Below, in pieces: positions 1 through 6,996 of a stretch of 9,145 nucleotides of DNA. How positions within the stretch are numbered: position 1 is the stretch's first letter; each line of letters starts with the position of its first letter. The translations under genes were made by a program, and so were the position numbers. Source of the stretch: Cytophagales bacterium (GTDB taxonomy: Bacteria; Bacteroidota; Bacteroidia; Cytophagales; Cyclobacteriaceae). Below the pieces are notes generated by a model. That model ran no database searches. It was not told the origin of the DNA and worked only from the letters and a program-made list of their open reading frames with translations. The stretch spans positions 1 through 9,145 of the forward strand of contig JAJCYK010000533.1 of the NCBI GenBank assembly GCA_029262935.1, written 5' to 3'.

Positions 1-273
1 AACGATCATGCAGAAGGCCGAATTCCAGAGTTTATATTCTTGGATTTAAACATGCCCATTATGAACGGGTTTGAGTTCCTAGATCACTTCGACAAACTTT
101 CGGAAAGGATAAAGTCACAAACAAAGGTGGTCATGGTAACCACTTCGTATCACCACCAAGATCGCGAGACTGCTTTGAACCATCCTCATATATATGGCTA
201 CATTTTAAAACCTGTCAGTCATGACCAAATCAACTTACTAAAGCAGGATGTACGCTCTTCAAGAGTAGGTTAA
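1..273 (+). CDS. Single-domain response regulator (REC/CheY-like), 5' end missing
   Basis: The frame is open from base 1 and ends at a TAA at 271-273, giving 90 residues of a protein whose start lies outside the window. It matches the second half of a receiver domain. The segment FIFLDLNMP contains the phospho-acceptor Asp at codon 15 (bases 43-45), followed by the usual hydrophobic stretch and NGFEFL. VVMVTTS carries the conserved Thr/Ser switch residue, and YILKPV carries the conserved Lys followed by cis-Pro. The protein stops just after the last receiver helix, so no DNA-binding or enzymatic output domain follows. Stand-alone receivers of about 130-145 residues are common in Bacteroidota and normally act as phosphorelay intermediates or through protein contacts. 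The cognate kinase cannot be told from this window. An in-frame TTG at 40 is inside the domain and is not the start. Confidence 0.9.
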   Translation, partial: NDHAEGRIPEFIFLDLNMPIMNGFEFLDHFDKLSERIKSQTKVVMVTTSYHHQDRETALNHPHIYGYILKPVSHDQINLLKQDVRSSRVG

Positions 274-305
274 TTTGTGAAGACGTGATAATTAGAGCAA
301 TACTT

Positions 306-335
306 TTTGTTGTTTAGTCAGAGAATGTATATTTG
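306..335 (+). promoter_or_regulatory. Candidate Bacteroidota-type promoter for fabH
   Basis: A TTTG at 306-309 (with a second TTG at 310-312) is followed after 18 bases by TATATTTG at 328-335. The latter is a perfect match to the Bacteroidota -7 consensus TAnnTTTG. The layout predicts a transcript starting about 5-7 bases further on, and hence a leader of roughly 25-30 bases before the ATG at 369. This supports the start chosen for fabH. It was found by eye and not tested experimentally. Confidence 0.6.
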
Positions 336-368
336 TCTGGTTTTAAAACAACCTTATACCCCAAATTT

Positions 369-1370
369 ATGATTAAGGCCAAAGTTGCTGGCATTGGGCA
401 TTACGTTCCGGAGAAAGTAGTAACCAACTTCGATCTCGAGAAAGTAATGGATACCAGTGACCAGTGGATTAGAGAACGTACAGGCATATCCGAGAGACGT
501 TATTTTAATCCTGAAACGGATACCGTTGCCAATATGGCTGCCAAAGCCGCTCGTAAGGCCGCTGACCAGGCGAGTCTCGACATTAAGGACATTGATTTCA
601 TCGTATTTGCCACCATCACCCCAGACTACTTTTTCCCAGGTTCTGGCGTCTTGTTGCAGCGGGAATTGGGGCTTGAAGGCATCGGGGCATTAGACATTCG
701 CAATGCTTGTTCTGGTTTTATATACGCACTATCCGTGGCGGAACAATACATCAAAACAGAGAGCTATCGTAACATTTTAGTGATAGGGGCTGAAATACAA
801 TCTTCAGCTCTGGAGCTGACGGATCGTGGCAGAGGTGTTTCCGTGATTTTTGCCGATGGGGCAGGTGCGGTAATTTTGCAGCCAGCTGCAGCTGATGAAA
901 ACCAAAAGATTCTTTCCACTCATCTGCATGCCGACGGGCGTTATGCCGAAGAGTTGTATGTTAAAGACCCCGGAAGTAGTCGCCACGAGCGGCTTACCAA
1001 GGAGATGATCGATGAAGTGGGTATTCGTGCTCACATGAATGGTAACATGGTATTTAAACATGCGGTGGTGAAATTTCAGGAAGTAATTATGGAGGCCCTT
1101 ACAGCAAACAACTTAGAGGTTTCCGATATTGATTTGTTAATCCCCCATCAAGCGAACTTGCGGATAAGTCAGTTTATTCAAAAACAACTGGGATTGTCAG
1201 ATGAGCGGGTATTCAACAACATTATGCATTATGGCAACACGACTGCCGCCTCCATTCCTATCGCCATGAGCGAAGCCAGGGAAAAAGGACGATTAAAGGA
1301 AGGCGATCTTTTATGTATTGCAGCTTTTGGCAGTGGTTTTACCTGGGCATCTGGTTTAATTCAATTCTAA
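369..1370 (+). CDS. fabH: 3-oxoacyl-[acyl-carrier-protein] synthase III (KAS III, FabH family)
   Basis: This 333-residue cytosolic condensing enzyme is predicted to join acetyl-CoA (or another acyl-CoA starter) to malonyl-ACP, the first elongation step of type II fatty acid synthesis. The full KAS III catalytic triad is visible: Cys114 in NACSGF, His260 in PHQANLR and Asn290 in YGNTTAAS. Trp33 and Arg37 in the DQWIRERTGI segment match the CoA-binding region, and the C-terminal GSGFTWAS motif is the family signature, with Ala where Gly is more usual. I chose the ATG at 369; an in-frame TTG at 333 would add 12 residues but lies inside a consensus -7 promoter box. The length fits the family (about 315-335). 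The gene is not beside plsX, rpmF or other fab genes, so it may be an additional paralogue with a different starter preference; that is inference. The next gene starts 6 bases downstream. Confidence 0.93.
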   Translation: MIKAKVAGIGHYVPEKVVTNFDLEKVMDTSDQWIRERTGISERRYFNPETDTVANMAAKAARKAADQASLDIKDIDFIVFATITPDYFFPGSGVLLQRELGLEGIGALDIRNACSGFIYALSVAEQYIKTESYRNILVIGAEIQSSALELTDRGRGVSVIFADGAGAVILQPAAADENQKILSTHLHADGRYAEELYVKDPGSSRHERLTKEMIDEVGIRAHMNGNMVFKHAVVKFQEVIMEALTANNLEVSDIDLLIPHQANLRISQFIQKQLGLSDERVFNNIMHYGNTTAASIPIAMSEAREKGRLKEGDLLCIAAFGSGFTWASGLIQF

Positions 1371-1376
1371 TCTCTT

Positions 1377-1601
1377 ATGAAGACCGAACATTATAATCCA
1401 AGCCAAATTGAAGTTGAGATGGCCTATGCTCTAACTGAGTTGAAGTCTCAACTAGGCAAGTTCCTTACACACAACACCATTGAAAGCATCGAAAATCACA
1501 TTCAAGAGGATAATCCGATGTTGATATTTCGCTTGCAAGACAAAGATGGTGATCCTCATGAGGTAGTGGTGAAGATAATCCAACGTGCAGATAAGTTTTA
1601 G
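1377..1601 (+). CDS. Small conserved-looking protein of unknown function, 74 aa
   Basis: An ATG only 6 bases after the fabH stop opens a 74-codon frame ending in TAG. The tight spacing and shared strand indicate translation from the fabH transcript. I do not recognise the family. The protein has no Cys, no signal peptide and no membrane segment, so it should be cytosolic. The N-terminal part (about residues 8-45) is rich in helix-forming residues. The C-terminal part (about 48-70) reads as a beta hairpin, a hydrophobic strand MLIFRLQ, then a charged turn DKDGDPHE, then VVVKIIQ. It is mildly acidic overall. Base composition resembles that of its neighbours and the next gene converges right behind it, so a real gene is more likely than a chance frame. 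A role connected with FabH is possible only by proximity. Confidence 0.75.
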   Translation: MKTEHYNPSQIEVEMAYALTELKSQLGKFLTHNTIESIENHIQEDNPMLIFRLQDKDGDPHEVVVKIIQRADKF

Positions 1602-1604
1602 GGA

Positions 1605-4600
1605 TTAGCCTTGCGCTTTTTGTAAAGTAAACTTGAAGGAACTTCCTTTTCCTTCTTCACTTTCAGCCCAGATCTTTCCGCCATCCAATTCCAGAAATTC
1701 CTTACACAACAGGAGTCCAATACCCGTTCCTGCTTCGTTAGCCGTACCCATTTTTGAATAGTGGCTTTGGGTATCAAAAAGCCGTTCCAGGTCCTGTTGT
1801 CCAATACCGACTCCAGTATCACTTACAGATAACGTTATCTGATCGCCATCAGTCTTAGAAGTAATGTTGATCTGTCCCTTTTTATGGGTGAACTTGATGG
1901 CATTCATAATTAAGTTACGAATGACCAAGCTCAGCAAGTTTCTATCCGTAAAAGCATAACAATCTACAGGGACGTCGTTGTGGATCTGCAGCTGTTTATG
2001 CTCAGACATTGGGTCAATAATCTTAATGTTTTCTTCATTTATTTGCTGTAACTGAATCTCTTCACGATTTAAGTTAATCCCTTGCATCTGGGACTTTGAC
2101 CAATTCAAAAGGTTGTCAAGCAAATAGGTTAAACCCTGTACTTCGTTGTTCAAACTACTGCTTTGGGTCATTAACTCTTTGTAATTGAGGTGCCCGGATT
2201 TAAGTAATCCCAAAAGTCCGGATACCGCGGCGATGGGTCCTCTCAGGTCGTGGGAAATTACTGAGAGCAATTTGTCTTTGACCAGGTTAAGCTGTTTTAA
2301 CTCTTCTCGTTGGGCGGTAATGGCTTTGTTTTGATTTTGGATGTTTTGCGTCCGTTCTTGTACCAAATCTGTGAGCATGACATTGCGTCGTTTCAACTCG
2401 ATCGCCCGTAAATAATACAGGAAGGCACCCAAGGCGATCAACAAGATGGATAACAGAATATAAAACCAATAGGTCTGATAAAAATAAGCCTGCTGCCGGA
2501 CCTTAATGAATGCCGGTTTGCGATTCCATATACCGTCATTGTTAGATGCTATTACTTTAAACATGTAATCTCCCGGAGGAATGTTCGTGTAATACGCCGT
2601 ACGACGATCTCCAGCATCTACCCAATCTTCATCAAAATTTTCCAGTTTATATTTAAACCGTACTTTGTCTGGAGCATAAAAACTCAAACCCGTATAGTGA
2701 AACTCCAGTCGTCGGACCCCGGCTTCTAAGTGCATGATCCCCGATAACGAACGTTGCTCGTCGTCCGATCGCACTAAAGTAAGGGCTGTTTTGGGTAAAA
2801 CCTCATTTAATGGTATTTGCTCGGAATCAACAATGGTAATACCGCTCAAGGTGGAGATCCATAGTTTGCCATCCTTGGTCTGTGTGGATTTAGAAGCAGC
2901 AGTAATCTGAGTACTTCTCAACCCGTCCGCGCGGTCAAATACTCTTGACTCTACAATCCGGTCCGTTTTTCTGGACACCAAATCACGTACGTCGTTTAAG
3001 GTGGCACGCATTAATCCTCGGTCGCTAGTAAACCACAATTGGCCTCTATCGTCAAGGATTACTTGAAAAATATTATTACTAATCAGGCCGTGTTGTTGGT
3101 TAATATTAAACTCCAGGGTGTCCTGAAGGTAAGTAACTCCCCGATTGGAACTGAACCAGAATGAACCGTCTTGGTCTTGGAAGATGTTAAAAATAATATC
3201 GTTAATGGCATCTGTGGACAAGGCGCGATCAAATTTTCCTTCTTTATGTACGTAAACACCTCCACCATCAGTGCCCACCCACAATTGGTTCTGACGATCT
3301 ACGTACAACGACATAACAAATTGATCCCTTAATCCAGACTCTACGCCGTAAATCTCAATTTGTCCATCTTTAATGCGGTTTAGGCCATTGGCAGTTCCTA
3401 CCCACAAGTTTCCATCTTGATCCTCGATCACCCGCCGGGTATTATTACTAGATAAACCATCGGCAGTAGTATATCTTTTGACAATTTTCTCTCCATCAAA
3501 CTGCACCAATCCCCGATAAGTACATAGCCATAATCTTGATTGAGAGTCTCGAAACACATCTCGTATTCGATTACCAGCAGTGCGTCTTCCTAAACTAAAG
3601 GTGTTTAAGACACCATCCTTGAGACATGTTAGCCCGTTGTCTGAACCAATCCAAACGGTGGTATCGTCTTCATAAGTAACGTTAATTACATTATGGGGCA
3701 GGCCTTCAGGTATCCCTACATTAAGAAACTTACCTTGTTTCAACCGGTTGAGACCGCCACGATAAGTCCCTACCCAGATATTGGCTTCATCATCTTGGTA
3801 GAGGCATTGCACAATGTTGTCAGTAAGGCCTTGACTGCGCGATAATATTTCGAAAGCACCATCAAACCGACGTAGTCCGTCGTTGGATCCCATCCATATA
3901 TTCCCTTCCAAGTCTTCATAAAAAGCGTTGGTAAACACTTGAGGCGCTTGAGCCAGAGAGTCCATACTATGAGGTCCGTTGTCATCAATCATGGTTACTC
4001 CCCTATCTGTCCCTACCCAAATTCTGCCCTGAGAATCTCCGTATACCGCCCGGACAAAATCGCTAGGTAAACCATTTCCACTGGTGAGGTTCAGCAGGTT
4101 TCCCGCATCCATGACAAACAACCCGTTGGTGGTGGTGCCCACCCATATTCGGTTGCGATCATCGGCATATAGTGCACTTACATTGCGATAAGAGAGAGGG
4201 CCGTTTGTAATTCGACTTAAGGTATCGTTGACCATGCGGGCCAGTCCAAAGCGAGTACCTACCCAGATGGTTCCATCGGTCCCTTCCTCCAACGCGGTAA
4301 CCATGGAACTGCGGATAATACTATCTGTATTGAAAAACGTAAATTGGTCCTGGTCCATCTTGACCAAACCTCCACCGTTAGTCCCAATCCAGAGTTGATC
4401 CTTACTATCAACCAGTAATGCAGAGAGGTTATTGGTTTTTAAAGCAGGGGTATTTCCTTTGTCAAAAATTCGAAATTCCACCCCGTCAAAGCGTACCAGA
4501 CCATTAAAGGTGGCTAACCATTTATACCCTTGGGCCGTTTTAGCAATATCCAAAACGGCATTGGTAGGCAGCCCATCCTCATTATCCCAGCTATCCACGG

Positions 4601-4709
4601 AATACTGAGTAATAGGCATTCGTTCCTCCAGGCTTCTAAGTGGAATCGTTTCTTGTCCGTGCAAGCTAACTAGGCTGCAAAGACTTATCACTAACCATAT
4701 AAATCTCAT
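1605..4709 (-). CDS. Two-component sensor histidine kinase with two periplasmic propellers (Reg_prop x14, Y_Y_Y, HisKA, HATPase_c)
   Basis: This 1034-residue inner-membrane kinase is predicted to sense a periplasmic ligand and phosphorylate an unidentified response regulator. Residues 1-19 form a signal peptide. Residues of about 35-625 carry 14 propeller blades, each marked by a W-[IVL]-G-T-like strand (Trp near 64, 107, 149, 189, 231, 272, 312, 353, 394, 436, 477, 518, 559 and 617), mostly spaced about 41 residues apart; that equals two seven-bladed propellers. A Y_Y_Y domain follows (about 670-738), then one membrane span (about 747-767), a coiled coil (about 770-812), HisKA with His820 in SHDLRGP, and HATPase_c with the N box (Asn932, Asn936), G1 DTGVGI (964-969) and G2 GTGIGL (994-999). 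The protein ends there. Hybrid 'HTCS' regulators with the same sensor half usually continue into a receiver and an AraC-type helix-turn-helix. It starts 7 bases after the glnN stop, so co-transcription is likely. Its ligand is unknown. Confidence 0.93.
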   Translation of the reverse strand: MRFIWLVISLCSLVSLHGQETIPLRSLEERMPITQYSVDSWDNEDGLPTNAVLDIAKTAQGYKWLATFNGLVRFDGVEFRIFDKGNTPALKTNNLSALLVDSKDQLWIGTNGGGLVKMDQDQFTFFNTDSIIRSSMVTALEEGTDGTIWVGTRFGLARMVNDTLSRITNGPLSYRNVSALYADDRNRIWVGTTTNGLFVMDAGNLLNLTSGNGLPSDFVRAVYGDSQGRIWVGTDRGVTMIDDNGPHSMDSLAQAPQVFTNAFYEDLEGNIWMGSNDGLRRFDGAFEILSRSQGLTDNIVQCLYQDDEANIWVGTYRGGLNRLKQGKFLNVGIPEGLPHNVINVTYEDDTTVWIGSDNGLTCLKDGVLNTFSLGRRTAGNRIRDVFRDSQSRLWLCTYRGLVQFDGEKIVKRYTTADGLSSNNTRRVIEDQDGNLWVGTANGLNRIKDGQIEIYGVESGLRDQFVMSLYVDRQNQLWVGTDGGGVYVHKEGKFDRALSTDAINDIIFNIFQDQDGSFWFSSNRGVTYLQDTLEFNINQQHGLISNNIFQVILDDRGQLWFTSDRGLMRATLNDVRDLVSRKTDRIVESRVFDRADGLRSTQITAASKSTQTKDGKLWISTLSGITIVDSEQIPLNEVLPKTALTLVRSDDEQRSLSGIMHLEAGVRRLEFHYTGLSFYAPDKVRFKYKLENFDEDWVDAGDRRTAYYTNIPPGDYMFKVIASNNDGIWNRKPAFIKVRQQAYFYQTYWFYILLSILLIALGAFLYYLRAIELKRRNVMLTDLVQERTQNIQNQNKAITAQREELKQLNLVKDKLLSVISHDLRGPIAAVSGLLGLLKSGHLNYKELMTQSSSLNNEVQGLTYLLDNLLNWSKSQMQGINLNREEIQLQQINEENIKIIDPMSEHKQLQIHNDVPVDCYAFTDRNLLSLVIRNLIMNAIKFTHKKGQINITSKTDGDQITLSVSDTGVGIGQQDLERLFDTQSHYSKMGTANEAGTGIGLLLCKEFLELDGGKIWAESEEGKGSSFKFTLQKAQG

Positions 4710-4716
4710 AATGTAA

Positions 4717-6879
4717 CTATCTCAGGAACAACATCTCCCGATACTTGACCAAGGGCCAATCCTCATCATCTACAATAAGCTCCAATTTATCAACTGAATG
4801 CCTAATCTCATCAAAATACTTCTTTTTAATGTCGTCACAATAGGCTAAGGCTTTTTTTCTAGTGTCCTCAATTTGATTGATCCTTTTTCTTTCTTTGGTC
4901 ATATCAATACAATTGTTTTGAATAGTATCGATACTTAACGACATGCGTTCGATGGTGGCAACGACAGATTTGTTATCTACTCCTAAACTTTTCAGGCCAT
5001 TGGCATTCTCAATAAGTTTATTCTGATAAGCTATAGCTGTGGGTACAATGTGATTCATAGCCAGATCGCTCATGATCCTTGATTCGATCTGGATCTTCAT
5101 AATATAGTTCTCCAGCATGATCTCATTTCGAGCTATTAGCTCAATCTCTGAAAATACCTTGTGTCTTTTGAACAAAGATTTTGCCTTCCTCTCCAAATAG
5201 GCATCCAAGGCTCTTGGGGTGTTCTTTACGTTTGACAAGCCTCTTTTTCGTGCCTGATCTTCCCAAGATTGGGAATAGCCATCTCCTTCAAACCGTATTT
5301 CTTTGGACTTTGCAATATACTCTCGCAGAATTTCCACAATAGCGATTTTCTTCTCCATGCCTTTATCCACACGGCCTTCCAGTTCTTTATTGAATAGGTT
5401 CAGCTGTTCGGCAACCGCTAAATTTAAGACGGTCATGGGCTGGGCCACATTGGCATCTGATCCTACAGCTCGAAATTCAAACTTATTACCTGTAAAGGCA
5501 AAAGGTGAAGTACGGTTGCGGTCTGTATTATCCAAAATGATTTCAGGAATTTTATCAATCCCCAGTTTCATGTACATGTTATCACCTTTGTTGATCTTGA
5601 TGTTGCCATTTTGCTCTAACTCATCAAGAATGGCGGTCATTTGTGCTCCGATAAATACGGAAATAATGGCCGGCGGTGCTTCATTGGCCCCTAACCGGTG
5701 ATCATTACCTGCAGAAGCGATGCTGGCCCGTAGTAGATCTGAATATTCATAAACTGCTTTAATGGTGTTTACAAAAAATATCAGGAATATCAAGTTCTCC
5801 CGGGCGCTGCTACTGGGTTGGTACAAGTTTACCCCAGTATCCGTAATGAGAGACCAGTTGTTGTGCTTACCACTCCCGTTTAAACCCGCAAAAGGCTTTT
5901 CATGAAAAAGGACCTTCAGGTCGTGCCTGCCAGCCACCTTATCCATGACATCCATCAATAATTGGTTGTGGTCCGTAGCCACATTAATATCTTCGTGTAA
6001 GGGTGCTACTTCAAACTGGCTGGGAGCTACTTCATTGTGGCGCGTGCGTACGGGAATGCCCAACTTTAAAGCCTCCAGTTCGAACTCTTTCATGAAATTA
6101 AAAGCCCTGGTAGCGATTGAGCCAAAATAGTGATCATCCAGTTGCTGGCCCCGGGCCGGGTTATGTCCAAAGATGGTCCTTCCTGACATGACCAGGTCCG
6201 GTCTGGCACTAAAAAGTGCCTTATCAATGATAAAGTACTCTTGTTCAATGCCTAACGAAGGAGTAACTCTCGTGACGTTTTTATCGAAATGTTTACAAAT
6301 TCTGGTAGCCGCCTTATCTACTGCCTCTACTGCTTTTAACAAAGGGGCTTTATAATCCAACGTTTCCCCTGTAAAAGACACGAATATGGTGGGAATGCAT
6401 AAGGTAGTGTCCAGAATAAAAATTGGAGAGCTGGGGTCCCAAGCGGTGTAACCCCGAGCTTCAAAGGTACTGCGTATGCCCCCACTGGGGAAGGACGAGG
6501 CATCAGGCTCTTGTTGCACCAGCTCACTGCCCTTAAACTTCTCCATACCGGAAAATGCATCGAAGAAGGAGTCGTGTTTTTCCGCGGTAGCCCCTGTCAA
6601 AGGTTGAAACCAATGAGTAAAATGTGTAGCACCCTTGGAGAGCGCCCAGGATTTGATAGCCACAGCTATGACATTGGCGGTGTCCGCTTCAATTTTACGA
6701 CCTTTTCGGATAGCTTCTACTACTTTATCGAAAGTGTCTGGAGACAAGGACTGCCTCATTTGCTCCAAACCAAAAGTGTTTTCTCCGAAGAAGTCACTGG
6801 TTCTTTTTGTATTAATGGGCACTTTTACCTCTTTTCTTTGTTGTACTAAATCAAGTGCCTTATACCGTTGATAAGCCAT
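4717..6879 (-). CDS. glnN: Glutamine synthetase type III (GSIII)
   Basis: This 720-residue cytosolic enzyme makes glutamine from glutamate, ammonia and ATP, the entry step of the GS-GOGAT route of ammonium assimilation. Its length matches GSIII (about 700-730) and far exceeds the roughly 450-470 residues of GSI. Family signatures are all present: GIEQEYFIID at 210-219 with metal-binding Glu212/Glu214, HNEVAPSQFEVAP at 281-293, FHEKPFAGLNGSGKHNNWSL at 325-344, GNDHRLGANEAPP at 391-403, and NRTSPFAFTGNKFEFRAVGS at 455-474. An N-terminal GSIII-specific domain (about 1-170) and a long helical C-terminal extension (about 540-720) flank the catalytic core. GSIII forms stacked hexamers (dodecamers) and lacks the adenylylation site that controls GSI. 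The ATG at 6877-6879 has only a weak purine stretch before it, and I find no convincing TAnnTTTG box on this strand in the 117-base upstream region. A sensor kinase follows after 7 bases. Confidence 0.96.
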   Translation of the reverse strand: MAYQRYKALDLVQQRKEVKVPINTKRTSDFFGENTFGLEQMRQSLSPDTFDKVVEAIRKGRKIEADTANVIAVAIKSWALSKGATHFTHWFQPLTGATAEKHDSFFDAFSGMEKFKGSELVQQEPDASSFPSGGIRSTFEARGYTAWDPSSPIFILDTTLCIPTIFVSFTGETLDYKAPLLKAVEAVDKAATRICKHFDKNVTRVTPSLGIEQEYFIIDKALFSARPDLVMSGRTIFGHNPARGQQLDDHYFGSIATRAFNFMKEFELEALKLGIPVRTRHNEVAPSQFEVAPLHEDINVATDHNQLLMDVMDKVAGRHDLKVLFHEKPFAGLNGSGKHNNWSLITDTGVNLYQPSSSARENLIFLIFFVNTIKAVYEYSDLLRASIASAGNDHRLGANEAPPAIISVFIGAQMTAILDELEQNGNIKINKGDNMYMKLGIDKIPEIILDNTDRNRTSPFAFTGNKFEFRAVGSDANVAQPMTVLNLAVAEQLNLFNKELEGRVDKGMEKKIAIVEILREYIAKSKEIRFEGDGYSQSWEDQARKRGLSNVKNTPRALDAYLERKAKSLFKRHKVFSEIELIARNEIMLENYIMKIQIESRIMSDLAMNHIVPTAIAYQNKLIENANGLKSLGVDNKSVVATIERMSLSIDTIQNNCIDMTKERKRINQIEDTRKKALAYCDDIKKKYFDEIRHSVDKLELIVDDEDWPLVKYREMLFLR

Positions 6880-6889
6880 GCGCTCTTTA

Positions 6890-6923
6890 TTTGTCAGAAA
6901 TTGTAAATGGTTATATAAATTTG
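6890..6923 (+). promoter_or_regulatory. Candidate Bacteroidota-type promoter for the LTA-synthase-like gene
   Basis: A TTTG at 6890-6893 is followed after 22 bases by TAAATTTG at 6916-6923, a perfect TAnnTTTG -7 box. The spacing is at the long end of what is described for the phylum. The predicted leader before the ATG at 6997 is about 65-70 bases. The -33 element starts 10 bases upstream of the divergent glnN start codon, so this promoter overlaps the glnN leader or promoter region. It was assigned by eye only. Confidence 0.5.
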
Positions 6924-6996
6924 TGGTAAGTTATAGATTTTCCGGGAATTCGGCGCATTTTAAATTGATGATTGGCCGTGTAAAACCTCACAATTA

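Noticed and set aside
255..265. Palindrome CTCTTCAAGAG at the end of the response regulator gene as a terminator.
   Set aside because: The arms are short, the loop would be 1-3 bases, no T-run follows, and it lies inside the coding region.
5303..5701. 132-codon open frame on the + strand opposite glnN.
   Set aside because: It lies wholly within the clearly conserved glnN core on the other strand and its translation has no recognisable domain; it is a shadow frame.
6511..6871. Two overlapping + strand open frames opposite the 5' end of glnN.
   Set aside because: They are antisense to conserved GSIII N-terminal sequence, have low-complexity Ser/Leu/Phe-rich translations and no upstream signals.
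6947..6958. GC-rich stretch around GAATTC in the divergent region as an operator palindrome.
   Set aside because: Only the 6-base core is symmetric; the flanking bases do not pair, so it is not distinguishable from chance.
6880..6996. Sigma-54 type promoter or riboswitch upstream of glnN.
   Set aside because: No GG-N10-GC element matching the consensus was found on the - strand, and 117 bases hold no recognisable riboswitch fold.
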